DNA of 64,000 nt from Telluria sp042683405 (GTDB lineage: Bacteria; Pseudomonadota; Gammaproteobacteria; Burkholderiales; Burkholderiaceae_D). Both the position numbers and the translations under genes were made by a program. The notes under the pieces are model-generated. The model did no database searches, was not told the DNA's origin, and saw nothing but the letters and a program-made list of their open reading frames with translations. Position 1 is the first letter of the stretch. Every line of letters begins with the position of its first letter. The stretch spans positions 186,001-250,000 of the forward strand of contig NZ_JBHUJS010000003.1 in assembly GCF_042683405.1 (NCBI RefSeq), read 5' to 3'. Below are positions 53,543 to 61,317 of this stretch, piece by piece.

Positions 53543-54031
53543 TCAACGCTCGGGCGGCGTCCAGCACATCTGCTCCGCAATCTCGTCGGCGGCAATCACG
53601 ACGAAGCCAAGGTCGGCATACAGGGCGCGCGCTCCCGCGTTGTCCCTGCGGACGCGCAGCGTCACCGGTATGCCGGTCCCGTCCCCGCGCTCCTGCAGCG
53701 CGCGCAGCACGGTGGCCGCGTATCCGCGCCGCCGCGCTTCGGGCGCGATCGAGATATCGACCAGGCGGATCCCCGACGCACTTGTGTCGATCACCGCGCG
53801 GCCGACCGCCACGCCATCGCTCTCCAGCACCAGGTATTCGGCATGCGGAAAGTCCGCCGCATAGCCGATCGCCTGCAGCTGCTGCTGGTGGCGGATGATG
53901 GCGCGCGCCACCTCGGCAGGCACCGGCAGGTGCAGCAGGTCGGCGCGCGTGGAAGCGTAGAGGCGCGCCAGGAAATCGTCGTCGCTGGCGACGGGTGGAC
54001 GCGTAGTCAAGGTACCGAAGCAAGTGCTCAT
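53543..54031 (-). CDS. GNAT family N-acetyltransferase
   Basis: A 162-residue acetyltransferase. Motif A is IAPEARRRGYAATVLRAL (acetyl-CoA binding R-x-x-G-Y/A) and motif B is VRRDNAGARALYADLGFVV. Substrate unknown. The ATG at 54031 is preferred over 54064 because upstream codons lie near a repeat. Ends 71 bases before the GFA gene. Confidence 0.85.
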   Translation of the reverse strand: MSTCFGTLTTRPPVASDDDFLARLYASTRADLLHLPVPAEVARAIIRHQQQLQAIGYAADFPHAEYLVLESDGVAVGRAVIDTSASGIRLVDISIAPEARRRGYAATVLRALQERGDGTGIPVTLRVRRDNAGARALYADLGFVVIAADEIAEQMCWTPPER

Positions 54032-54076
54032 GTCGGATCGCCAGGTCGTTTTCGCAATCCACATTCTACCGCCCCG

Positions 54077-54125
54077 AAAATGGGGTCTGTCCCCATTTTC
54101 GAAATGGGGACAGACCCCATTTTTT
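54077..54125. repeat. Family B palindromic repeat, inverted pair
   Basis: AAAATGGGGTCTGTCCCCATTTT directly followed by AAATGGGGACAGACCCCATTTTTT. The right end runs into the ilvD stop codon. Confidence 0.8.
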
Positions 54126-55809
54126 AGCAGGTGCCGGCGCCTTTGCTGGCGGGGAGCGCGAGCGCGGCGTACTTGGCGAGCACGCCGCGGGTGTAGCGCG
54201 GCGCGGGGCGCTGCCAGTTCGCACGGCGCCGCGCCAGTTCGTCGTCGGGGACGGCAAGTTCGATCAGCAGGCGGTTGGCGTCGATGGTGATGGTGTCGCC
54301 CTCTTCCACCAGGGCGATCGGGCCGCCCTCGATGGCTTCCGGCGAGACGTGGCCGACCACCATGCCCCAGGTGCCACCGGAGAAGCGGCCGTCGGTGATC
54401 AGGCCGACCGATTCGCCCAGCCCCTTGCCGATCAGGGCGGCGGTGGGCGCGAGCATCTCGGGCATGCCGGGACCGCCGCGCGGGCCGAGGTAGCGCAGCA
54501 CCAGCACGTCGCCGGCACGGATGCGGTCCGCGAGGATGGCGTCCATGGCGCTGTATTCGTCGTCGAACACGCGCGCCGGTCCGGTGATCGCAGGGTTTTT
54601 CAGGCCGGTGATCTTGGCGACGCAGCCCTCGGGCGACAGGTTGCCCTTGAGGATGGCGAGGTGTCCCTGCGTGTACAGCGGCCGATCGAGCGGGAGGATC
54701 ACGTCCTGGCCGGCCGGCGGCGCGGACGGCACGTGCTCCAGTTCCTGCGCGAGCGTGCGGCCGGTAATGGTGATGCAGTCGCCGTGCAGCAGGCCGGCGT
54801 CGAGCAGCAGGCGCAGCACCTGCGGCACGCCGCCCGCGCGGTGCAGGTCGGTGGCGACGTACTGGCCGGAGGGCTTGAGGTTGCAGATCACGGGCACGCG
54901 CCGGCGCACGCGCTCGAAGTCGTCAATGGTCCACTCCACCTCCGCCGCGTGGGCGATGGCGAGGTAGTGCAGCACGGCGTTGGTCGAGCCGCCGGTCGCC
55001 ATGATCAGCGCGACCGCGTTTTCGATCGATGCGCGCGTGACGATATCGCGCGGCTTGAGGTCGCGCTTGACCGCTTCCACCAGCACGCGGGCCGACTCGG
55101 CGGCCGAGCCGACCTTTTCGTCGTCCGGATTGGCCATGGTGGACGAGTACATCAGGGCCATGCCAAGCGCCTCGAACGAGGATGCCATGGTGTTGGCCGT
55201 GTACATGCCGCCGCACGAGCCGGTCGAGGGGCAGGCGTTGCGCTCGATGCCTTCGAAATCCTCGCGCGTCATGCGGCCGGCGGTGAATTCGCCCACCGCT
55301 TCGAATGCGGACACGATGGTGAGCGCCTTGCCCTTCCAGTGCCCCGGTCGGATGGTGCCGCCGTAGACGTAGATCGAGGGGACGTTGGTGCGCAGCATGG
55401 CGATCAGGCCGCCGGGCATGTTCTTGTCGCAGCCGCCCACCGCGATCACGCCGTCCATCCACTGGCCGTTGACGCAGGTTTCGATGGCGTCGGCGATCAC
55501 CTCGCGCGAGATCAGCGAGTACTTCATGCCCTCGGTGCCCATCGACATGCCGTCCGAGATGGTCGGGGTGCCGAACACCTGCGGGTTGGCGCCGGACTCG
55601 CGCACTGTGGCCACCGCGATGTCGGCCAGCTTCTGCAGCCCCGAGTTGCATGGGGTGATCGTGGAGTGCGCGTTGGCGATGCCGATCATCGGCTTGTCGA
55701 AGTCTTCCTTCTGGTAGCCCATCGCGTAGTACATCGAGCGGTTCGGGCTGCGCGCGACGCCTTCGGTGACGTTGCGCGAGCGGCGGTTGTATTTGGGGGT
55801 GTCTGCCAT
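54124..55809 (-). CDS. ilvD: Dihydroxy-acid dehydratase
   Basis: A 561-residue IlvD. It dehydrates dihydroxy acids in Ile/Val biosynthesis. Iron-sulfur ligands are visible: TPCNSGLQ, GGCDKNMPG and STGSCGGMYTANTM, with GRFSGGTWGMVVGHVSPEA near the end. The shorter form (about 560) with Ser/Cys pattern suggests the [2Fe-2S] or [4Fe-4S] dehydratase class is intact. The ATG at 55809 has GGAG eight bases upstream. A LysR regulator is encoded divergently 163 bases away with an inverted repeat between. Confidence 0.95.
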   Translation of the reverse strand: MADTPKYNRRSRNVTEGVARSPNRSMYYAMGYQKEDFDKPMIGIANAHSTITPCNSGLQKLADIAVATVRESGANPQVFGTPTISDGMSMGTEGMKYSLISREVIADAIETCVNGQWMDGVIAVGGCDKNMPGGLIAMLRTNVPSIYVYGGTIRPGHWKGKALTIVSAFEAVGEFTAGRMTREDFEGIERNACPSTGSCGGMYTANTMASSFEALGMALMYSSTMANPDDEKVGSAAESARVLVEAVKRDLKPRDIVTRASIENAVALIMATGGSTNAVLHYLAIAHAAEVEWTIDDFERVRRRVPVICNLKPSGQYVATDLHRAGGVPQVLRLLLDAGLLHGDCITITGRTLAQELEHVPSAPPAGQDVILPLDRPLYTQGHLAILKGNLSPEGCVAKITGLKNPAITGPARVFDDEYSAMDAILADRIRAGDVLVLRYLGPRGGPGMPEMLAPTAALIGKGLGESVGLITDGRFSGGTWGMVVGHVSPEAIEGGPIALVEEGDTITIDANRLLIELAVPDDELARRRANWQRPAPRYTRGVLAKYAALALPASKGAGTC

Positions 55810-55883
55810 GGCATCGGCTCCTGTTTGGATCAAATCAGGATGCCGCCGGGACGGGGGCATGTCAAATACATCATGCAGGGGGC

Positions 55884-55906
55884 TGTGATACTCTGCGTGT
55901 ATCACA
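55884..55906. promoter_or_regulatory. LysR-type operator between ilvD and lysR gene
   Basis: TGTGATAC and GTATCACA are perfect inverted arms with a 7-base centre. A further GTATCAC half-site lies at 55930-55936. Two sites in a divergent promoter region match LysR recognition and activation sites. Confidence 0.75.
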
Positions 55907-55972
55907 GAGGCCGTTTCGAGTCGCAAAAAGTATCACGGCGCACCACGACGCACCAGCAACCCCTACGCAAAC

Positions 55973-56863
55973 ATGAGCCCAGACCTGCGCCAGCTCCGCT
56001 ATTTCGTCACCGTCGCCGAGGAGCTGCACTTCGGCCGCGCCGCCGAGCGCCTGCACATGACGCAGCCGCCGCTGTCGCACGCGATCGCCGCGCTGGAGGA
56101 GCTGCTCGGCGTGGCGCTGTTCGTGCGCGACCGCCGCGGCGTGGCGCTGACGGCGCCCGGCGCGGTGCTGCTGCCGGAAGCGCGCCGCCTGCTGGCCGCC
56201 GCCGCCGACCTGCCCGCGCTGGCGCGCCGCGCGGCGGAAGGCGAAAAGGGCCGCCTGTCCCTGTCCTTCGTCTCGTCCGCCGACTACAGCATCCTTCCCG
56301 ATTTCCTGCGCAAGTACCGCGCCCGCTATCCGGAGGTGGAGCTGACGCTGCGCGAGTCGACCTCCGACGTGCAGGTCGACGACCTGCAGCACGGGCGCAT
56401 CGACTGCGGCATGCTGATCCCTCCCCTGCCCGCGAGCGCGCGGGATGTACTGGACTACCTGCCGCTGCTGTCGGAGCCGCTGATCCTGGCCACGCCGGCC
56501 GGCACGCCGGGCGATACGCGGCCGGTGTGGCTGAAGAACGCGCCGCGCCTGCCGCTCATCATCTTCCCGCGCGAGGCCTCGCCGGCGCTGCACGATGCGA
56601 TCCTGTCGTGCTTTGCGGCGGCGGGCATCACGCCTACCATCGGCCAGCAGGCGCTGCAGATGCAGACCATCGTCAGCCTGGTCTCGAGCGGCATGGGGCT
56701 GGCACTGGTGCCGCACTCCGTGTCCAATCTCATGCGCCGCGGCGTAGAATACCGTCCATTGCGCGACCCGGTGCCGCACGTCGAAACCGGGATCAGCTGG
56801 CGCCGCGATAACGATTCGCCCGTACTCAAGGGCTTTCTGGACCTGTTAAGGAAGAAAAGATAA
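55973..56863 (+). CDS. LysR-family transcriptional regulator
   Basis: A 296-residue regulator. The N-terminal HTH is LRQLRYFVTVAEELHFGRAA with LHMTQPPLSHAIAALEELLG, and the effector domain starts LSLSFVSSADYSILPDFLRK. The ligand is unknown. It is divergent from ilvD and most likely controls it and itself through the inverted repeat at 55884-55906. Its stop meets lgt directly, so lgt may be read through from it. Confidence 0.93.
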   Translation: MSPDLRQLRYFVTVAEELHFGRAAERLHMTQPPLSHAIAALEELLGVALFVRDRRGVALTAPGAVLLPEARRLLAAAADLPALARRAAEGEKGRLSLSFVSSADYSILPDFLRKYRARYPEVELTLRESTSDVQVDDLQHGRIDCGMLIPPLPASARDVLDYLPLLSEPLILATPAGTPGDTRPVWLKNAPRLPLIIFPREASPALHDAILSCFAAAGITPTIGQQALQMQTIVSLVSSGMGLALVPHSVSNLMRRGVEYRPLRDPVPHVETGISWRRDNDSPVLKGFLDLLRKKR

Positions 56864-57721
56864 ATGCTGACCCACCCGATGCCCGATCCCGTTGCCTTCA
56901 GCCTCGGACCCGTCGATATCCACTGGTATGGCCTGATGTACGTGATCGCGTTCGCGCTGTTCCTGCTGATGGGACGCCTGCGCCTGCGCCTGCCGCACGT
57001 GGCCGCGCAGGGCTGGAAGTTCGAGGACCTGGACGACATGCTGTTCTACGGCGTGCTCGGGGTGATCATCGGCGGGCGCTTGGGCGAAGTGCTGTTCTAC
57101 CGGCCCGACTACTTCTTTGCCAACCCGCTCCATATCTTCAAGGTGTGGGAAGGCGGCATGTCCTATCACGGCGGCTTTATCGGCGTGCTGGTGGCGATGG
57201 CGCTGTGGGCCCGCAAGCGCAAGCGCAACCTGCTCGACGTGCTGGACTTCATTGCGCCGCTGGTGCCGCTGGGGTATGCGGTGGGACGCATCGGTAACTT
57301 CATCAATGCGGAACTGCCGGGACGCGTGGCGGATGCTTCGCTGCCATGGGCGATGCGCTGGCCGGACATCTCGTATCCGCTGCATCCGGTGCCGGTGTTC
57401 CTGGAGGGGCTGCGCCATCCGTCGCCGCTGTACCAGGCGTTGGTCGACGGGGTGATCGTGTTCGTGATCGTGTGGCTGTATGCGCGCAAGGCGCGGCCAC
57501 GCCTGGCCGTGGGCGCGCTGTACATGACCCTGTACGGGTGCGCGCGCTTCTTCACCGAGTACTTCCGCACGCCGGACTGGCAGGTCAGCGTGGCCGGCGT
57601 GCCGGTGACGTCCGGGCAGATGCTGTCGCTGCCGATGATCGTGCTGGGCATCGCGCTGCTGGTGTGGGCATACCGCCAGCCGAAGCCGGGGCTGCTCGAG
57701 CGCAGCCGCATGCACCGCTAG
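56864..57721 (+). CDS. lgt: Prolipoprotein diacylglyceryl transferase
   Basis: A 285-residue inner-membrane enzyme. It puts diacylglycerol on the lipobox cysteine of prolipoproteins, the first step of lipoprotein maturation. The catalytic region GGMSYHGGFIGVLVAM (conserved His) and the signature GYAVGRIGNFINAELPGR are intact, with seven predicted helices. The start codon directly follows the LysR stop; AAGGAA precedes it. Confidence 0.96.
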   Translation: MLTHPMPDPVAFSLGPVDIHWYGLMYVIAFALFLLMGRLRLRLPHVAAQGWKFEDLDDMLFYGVLGVIIGGRLGEVLFYRPDYFFANPLHIFKVWEGGMSYHGGFIGVLVAMALWARKRKRNLLDVLDFIAPLVPLGYAVGRIGNFINAELPGRVADASLPWAMRWPDISYPLHPVPVFLEGLRHPSPLYQALVDGVIVFVIVWLYARKARPRLAVGALYMTLYGCARFFTEYFRTPDWQVSVAGVPVTSGQMLSLPMIVLGIALLVWAYRQPKPGLLERSRMHR

Positions 57722-57747
57722 CGGCCGCGCGAAGATCCCCCTGCACG

Positions 57748-58560
57748 CTACACACCGGCGGACAGTCCCCGCCACGCCATGTACGCGGCGAGCGCGTACA
57801 GCAGCATGGCGAAGATGCGCTTGAGCTTCTGCACCGGCATGCGGTGCGCCGCGCGTGCGCCCAGCGGTGCGAACGTCACGCTGGCCAGCGCGATCACGAA
57901 CAGCGCCGGCAGGTAGATGAAGCCCAGCGAATACGCCGGCAGCCCAGGCTCGTTCCAGCCGTAGGCGATGTTGGCCAGCGTGCCGGATAGCGCAATCGGG
58001 AAGCCGAGCGCCGCGCTGGTCGCGACCGCATTGTGGATGCGCACGTTACACCAGCTCATGAACGGCACCGACAGGAAGCCGCCGCCCGCCCCCACGATCC
58101 CCGACACGGTGCCGATCACGGCGCCCGCCCCGAACATGCCCGCCTTGCCCGGCAGCTCGCGCGAGGCGTGCGGCTTCTTATTCAGCAGCATCTGCGTGGC
58201 CGAGAAGGCGACGAACAGCGCGAACACCAGCGCCAGCAGCTGCGTGTCCATCTGCTTGCCGATCCACGGGCCGATCCACGAGCCCACGACGATCCCCGGC
58301 GCCATCAGCGCGACCACCCGCCACAGCACGGCGCCGTGCGCGTGGTGCGCGCGCACCGACGACAACGAAGTGAAGGCGATGGTCGCCAGCGCGGTGGCGA
58401 TCGCCATGTGCACCACCACTTCGGGCGGGAAGCCGCGCGCGGTGAAGATCATCGTGATGAACGGGACCAGCACCATGCCGCCGCCGATGCCCAGCAACCC
58501 CGCCGCGAAGCCGCCCGCGCTGCCCATCGCCAGCAGCGCCAGGATCAGCATCCAGTCCAT
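57748..58560 (-). CDS. TauE/SafE family sulfite exporter-like permease
   Basis: A 270-residue membrane protein with about eight helices. The signature GFAAGLLGIGGGMVLVPFIT and its internal repeat VIGTVSGIVGAGGGFLSVPF show the two-fold DUF81 duplication. These proteins export sulfite, sulfoacetate or related anions; the substrate here is unknown. The ATG overlaps the EVE-domain stop codon by one base (TGATG), so translation is coupled. A lone GGACAGTCCCC family A half-core lies near its end (57763-57773). Confidence 0.88.
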   Translation of the reverse strand: MDWMLILALLAMGSAGGFAAGLLGIGGGMVLVPFITMIFTARGFPPEVVVHMAIATALATIAFTSLSSVRAHHAHGAVLWRVVALMAPGIVVGSWIGPWIGKQMDTQLLALVFALFVAFSATQMLLNKKPHASRELPGKAGMFGAGAVIGTVSGIVGAGGGFLSVPFMSWCNVRIHNAVATSAALGFPIALSGTLANIAYGWNEPGLPAYSLGFIYLPALFVIALASVTFAPLGARAAHRMPVQKLKRIFAMLLYALAAYMAWRGLSAGV

Positions 58561-59027
58561 CAGGAAGCGGCTTTCGCGCGTTTGAGGATGGCCTTCCATT
58601 CGCCCGCGGTGACGGGCGAAATCGACAGGCGCGAGCCTTTGCGCAGCAGTTCCATGCCTTCCAGCTCCGGCATGGTGCGCAGCTCGGTCAGCGGGATGAA
58701 GCCGATCTCCTTCGTCGCGCGCACGTCGATCGAGATCCAGCGCGGCTGTTCTTGCGTCGCTTTCGGGTCGAAGTACTTGTTCCTGCTGTCGAACTGGGTC
58801 GCGTCGGGATACGGGCCGCTGGCGACTTCCGCGATGCCGGCGATGCCGGGGACGGCGCAGCTGGAGTGGTAGAACAGCACGCCGTCGCCGGGCTGCATGG
58901 CGTCGCGCATGAAGTTGCGGGCCTGATAGTTACGCACGCCGTACCACGAAGTCGTCTGGTCCGGCGACGCCAGCACGTCCTCGAAACTCACATCGTCCGG
59001 TTCGGACTTCATCAGCCAGTAGCGCAT
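58560..59027 (-). CDS. EVE domain protein
   Basis: A 155-residue EVE (PUA-like) protein. Features are MRYWLMKSEPDDVSFEDV, TSWYGVRNYQARNFMR and GDGVLFYHSSCAVPGIAGIAEV. EVE domains bind modified bases in DNA or RNA. The ATG at 59027 is the family start; the open frame upstream only crosses a family B repeat. It is first in a two-gene unit with the TauE/SafE permease. Confidence 0.92.
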   Translation of the reverse strand: MRYWLMKSEPDDVSFEDVLASPDQTTSWYGVRNYQARNFMRDAMQPGDGVLFYHSSCAVPGIAGIAEVASGPYPDATQFDSRNKYFDPKATQEQPRWISIDVRATKEIGFIPLTELRTMPELEGMELLRKGSRLSISPVTAGEWKAILKRAKAAS

Positions 59028-59071
59028 CGGCGTTCTCGTGTATCTGGAAAAGCCCACAGTGTAACCGCCAC

Positions 59072-59180
59072 CAAAAAATGGGGACAGACCAAAAAATGGG
59101 GACAGACCCCATTTCGCATTGTCGAAATGGGGTCTGTCCCCATTTTTTAGTCCCCATTTTTTGGCCCCCATTTTTTGGGC
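59072..59180. repeat. Family B palindromic repeat, inverted doublet with extra half-cores
   Basis: Two AAAATGGGGACAGACC cores, a CGCATTGTC loop and the inverse AAATGGGGTCTGTCCCCATTTT, then two further TCCCCATTTTTTGG halves. It lies between the EVE gene and 6S RNA. Confidence 0.8.
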
Positions 59181-59181
59181 G

Positions 59182-59212
59182 AAAAAAAACGGTTGCTAGT
59201 CATAGCAACCGT
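59182..59212 (-). terminator. Terminator of the 6S RNA transcript
   Basis: On the minus strand, AAACGGTTGCTA-TGAC-TAGCAACCGTTT is followed by a run of T residues (eight in total). Confidence 0.9.
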
Positions 59213-59221
59213 TTCCGAATA

Positions 59222-59399
59222 GTGCCCCGCCTGTGCCGTTAAGCCGGCATCCCGAACCTATGAGGCTCAAGGTGGTCGCAGTTAGTCCAGTTTCGGGTTC
59301 ATCGGGCTAGCGACGCTCACGCCCACCGAACAAATTTCCGCGACCTATGCTGAAGAATGGTTCAAGGAATATATGGCTAATCCCGAACACCGCAGGGTA
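59222..59399 (-). ncRNA. ssrS: 6S RNA
   Basis: About 178 bases right after zapA on the same strand, the standard place for 6S RNA. The closing stem forms between CCCTGC(GG)TGTTCG at the 5' end and ACAGGCGGGG at the 3' end, and the conserved GGTTCGGGATGCCGGC plus TTAACGGCAC block lies near the 3' end. 6S RNA binds sigma-70 RNA polymerase by mimicking an open promoter and tunes stationary-phase transcription. Ends are approximate; a terminator hairpin follows 10 bases later. Confidence 0.87.
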
Positions 59400-59405
59400 G
59401 ACCGA

Positions 59406-59434
59406 ATCTTACTCCCTCCGCGCTGCAACATCAA
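59406..59434 (-). promoter_or_regulatory. 6S RNA promoter
   Basis: On the minus strand, TTGATG (59434-59429), 17 bases, then TAAGAT (59411-59406). Predicted start is about 59399, giving the 6S 5' end. It lies directly after the zapA stop codon. Confidence 0.75.
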
Positions 59435-59447
59435 ACAGTTTCGCCCG

Positions 59448-59759
59448 TCAGAACAAAGTTTCTTGCGGCGTCAGCGCGGCGTCCAACGCGGTGTGCATCG
59501 CCTGCAGTTTTTGCTTGACTTCGAGGATCGATGTCTCGGCAAACGGGCCTTCCGGCGACTTCACCGACAGGAATTCGGCCGCGATCGAGAGCGCGGCCAT
59601 GACGGCGATGCGGTCGTTGCCCTTGACCTTGCCCGAGTCGCGCAACGCGGTCATTTTGCTGTCCAAATAGTTGACCGCTTCCTGCAGCGTGTTCTCCTCG
59701 CCGGCCTTGCACGCCAGGCGGTAGGGCTGGCCCATGATGGTCACGTCGAGCTGGATCAT
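59448..59759 (-). CDS. zapA: Cell division protein ZapA
   Basis: A 103-residue ZapA. It starts MIQLDVTIMGQPYRLACKAGE and has a C-terminal coiled coil. It bundles FtsZ filaments at the septum. Its ATG overlaps the zapB stop codon by four bases (ATGA). 6S RNA follows downstream, as in many proteobacteria. Confidence 0.93.
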   Translation of the reverse strand: MIQLDVTIMGQPYRLACKAGEENTLQEAVNYLDSKMTALRDSGKVKGNDRIAVMAALSIAAEFLSVKSPEGPFAETSILEVKQKLQAMHTALDAALTPQETLF

Positions 59760-60010
59760 GATGCGGTTTCCTCGTCGCCGGCAGGGATCGCCGCGAGCAG
59801 CGCTTCGACGCGCTGCTGGGCCTGGCCCAGGCGTTCCATATAAGTGGTGTTTTCGTTGGCGAGCAGTTCGTTGGACTGGCGCAGCTGGCCGATCTCGTTG
59901 CCCAGCGCGACATTGGCCTGGCGCAGTTGCGCGTTCTCGCGGCGCAGCGACAAAGTCAACTCGGCGAGGCGGTCGATCTTGTCGGATAAATCTTTGAATT
60001 CGGAAATCAT
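59756..60010 (-). CDS. zapB: ZapB-like coiled-coil division protein
   Basis: An 84-residue protein that is almost all coiled coil (heptads through DLSDKIDRLAELTLSLRREN and LGNEIGQLRQSNELLANEN), of the TIGR02449/ZapB type. It likely works with ZapA at the FtsZ ring. Only AGG precedes its ATG, and the proposed -10 box ends five bases before the start codon. This suggests a leaderless or very short-leader mRNA. Confidence 0.85.
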   Translation of the reverse strand: MISEFKDLSDKIDRLAELTLSLRRENAQLRQANVALGNEIGQLRQSNELLANENTTYMERLGQAQQRVEALLAAIPAGDEETAS

Positions 60011-60015
60011 CCTGA

Positions 60016-60045
60016 ACTATAGAACCCGGTAGGAAATGGAGTCAA
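60016..60045 (-). promoter_or_regulatory. zapBA promoter (very close to start codon)
   Basis: On the minus strand, TTGACT (60045-60040), 18 bases, then TATAGT (60021-60016). The zapB ATG begins at 60010, so transcription would begin at or next to the start codon. Confidence 0.65.
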
Positions 60046-60067
60046 GCCGTAAAGACGGGCCAGGCGC

Positions 60068-60331
60068 TTATTGCTTTCGGTGCGGCAGGTTTTTCTCCCA
60101 GATCGCCCACAGGATCAGGCCATACGACAGCAGGCGGATCAGGTAGTGATAGGGAGAGTCTTCGCGTCCACCGATGTCCCAGTAGAACCAGGCCCGGTGC
60201 GCCGCCTCGACAAAGAAGGACAGCGAAAAATACAGGAAAAATCGGTCGCGCGTGGTGCTCCAGAAGCGCAGGAAGAACAGCCCGATGAGGGCCGACCCCA
60301 TGCAAATCGCGCCGGAAATGAACTGGTTCAT
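60068..60331 (-). CDS. DUF5985 small membrane protein (second copy)
   Basis: An 87-residue inner-membrane protein with three predicted helices (FISGAICMGSALIGLFFLRF, FLYFSLSFFVEAAHRAWFY and YLIRLLSYGLILWAIW). It matches DUF5985, a family of small membrane proteins often encoded in pairs. It lies four bases after the first copy. Function unknown. Basic C-terminus (KNLPHRKQ) points to the cytosol. Confidence 0.75.
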   Translation of the reverse strand: MNQFISGAICMGSALIGLFFLRFWSTTRDRFFLYFSLSFFVEAAHRAWFYWDIGGREDSPYHYLIRLLSYGLILWAIWEKNLPHRKQ

Positions 60332-60335
60332 GCGC

Positions 60336-60593
60336 TTACTCCTTCTCGTAGATCAGGCCGTACAACAGCAGCAGCAGCGACACCAGCGCGGCCACCAGGC
60401 GCGGCGTCGACAGATCGACGTGGTGGAACACCAGCTTGTCGCACACCAGCAGGATGTTGTTGACAGTCAGGCCGATGAAGCACCAGCCGCTCCACAGCAG
60501 CAGGCGGTGCCCGGTGCGGTGGTAGCTGGCCAGCAGCAGCCAGGCGCAGGCCAGCGAGGTGAGCGTACACAATGTATAGATGAGGTGTGCCAT
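60336..60593 (-). CDS. DUF5985 small membrane protein (first copy)
   Basis: An 85-residue inner-membrane protein with three predicted helices (YTLCTLTSLACAWLLLASY, WSGWCFIGLTVNNILLVC and LVAALVSLLLLLYGLIY). It is a distant paralogue of the following gene, sharing the pattern of short helices with a polar middle. The start ATG lies one base after the winged-helix stop codon. Likely an obligate pair of small membrane subunits controlled by the regulator upstream, but this is inference. Confidence 0.75.
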   Translation of the reverse strand: MAHLIYTLCTLTSLACAWLLLASYHRTGHRLLLWSGWCFIGLTVNNILLVCDKLVFHHVDLSTPRLVAALVSLLLLLYGLIYEKE

Positions 60594-60594
60594 G

Positions 60595-60972
60595 TCAGGG
60601 CTTCTTTCGCAGGTTGAACGCGTCCGCAAACTGGTGCGCTTTGCGTTCGACTGTGGAATGAATGAGATTGGTCATGGCGACCAGGTTCTGCGAGTACGCG
60701 CGCGCCACGTTGTCGATGGTATCGGCCATCAAGGTCGATTCCGGCGCATAGCGGTAGGTGTCGTCGTCGCAGTGCAGCATGGCGGATGCGCACAGGTCGG
60801 CCAGCAGTTTCTCGGCCGCCTTGTCGCTGATGTACAGCCGCTCTGCCACCCTGGCGGACGGCCACTCTCCCGGCGTCGCGCGCAATAGCAGCAGCGCTTC
60901 CAGGTGCGGCACCGAAGGGATGCTCGTCAGCACGAAGCGGCGTACGTCGTCAGGGATGATATCTGGAACCAT
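60595..60972 (-). CDS. Winged-helix regulator-like protein upstream of DUF5985 pair
   Basis: A 125-residue cytosolic protein. Residues about 10-80 fit a winged helix: HLEALLLLRATPGEWPSARV, AERLYISDKAAEKLLADLC (recognition helix) and a wing with DDDTYRYAPES. The rest is helical. It probably binds DNA. The gene ends one base before the first DUF5985 gene, so all three form one operon. ATG at 60972 is chosen because the upstream ATG at 60999 has no family sequence after it. The ribosome site is weak. Confidence 0.7.
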   Translation of the reverse strand: MVPDIIPDDVRRFVLTSIPSVPHLEALLLLRATPGEWPSARVAERLYISDKAAEKLLADLCASAMLHCDDDTYRYAPESTLMADTIDNVARAYSQNLVAMTNLIHSTVERKAHQFADAFNLRKKP

Positions 60973-61198
60973 CAAGATGCCGGCCCGCCGATGCGGCATG
61001 CCGGTTGGACCGTTTTACAAAGAAGCGGGGATTATATGCCAAGAAAAAAATTGACCTCGCGAATTCTATTAAAAGTACGACAACACGGCGATGCCACAGC
61101 CTGTCCATGCCGGCGATACCCCCGCCTGGCTCCCCGGCAGAAGTCCTCCATACCACGGTTTCGCCCCGGCTGTTTGATCCGCACCGCACATTGATGTC

Positions 61199-61227
61199 TT
61201 GAAAAGCCTGAGGGTCGTCCCTATAAT
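61199..61227 (+). promoter_or_regulatory. groESL promoter
   Basis: TTGAAA (61199-61204), 17 bases, TATAAT (61222-61227). A near-consensus sigma-70 promoter whose -10 box touches the CIRCE operator. The 345 bases upstream to the winged-helix gene hold no supported gene. Confidence 0.85.
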
Positions 61228-61253
61228 TAGCACTCGCTAAGGGAGAGTGCTAA
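61227..61253. promoter_or_regulatory. CIRCE operator (HrcA site)
   Basis: TTAGCACTC-N9-GAGTGCTAA is an exact CIRCE element. HrcA bound here blocks the groESL promoter; heat shock relieves it. The hrcA gene is outside the window. Confidence 0.97.
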
Positions 61254-61317
61254 CAAGCACCCCCGACATAACGAATACGAAACACCATCAACCCACTGTT
61301 AGAACAAGGAGTCTTGT

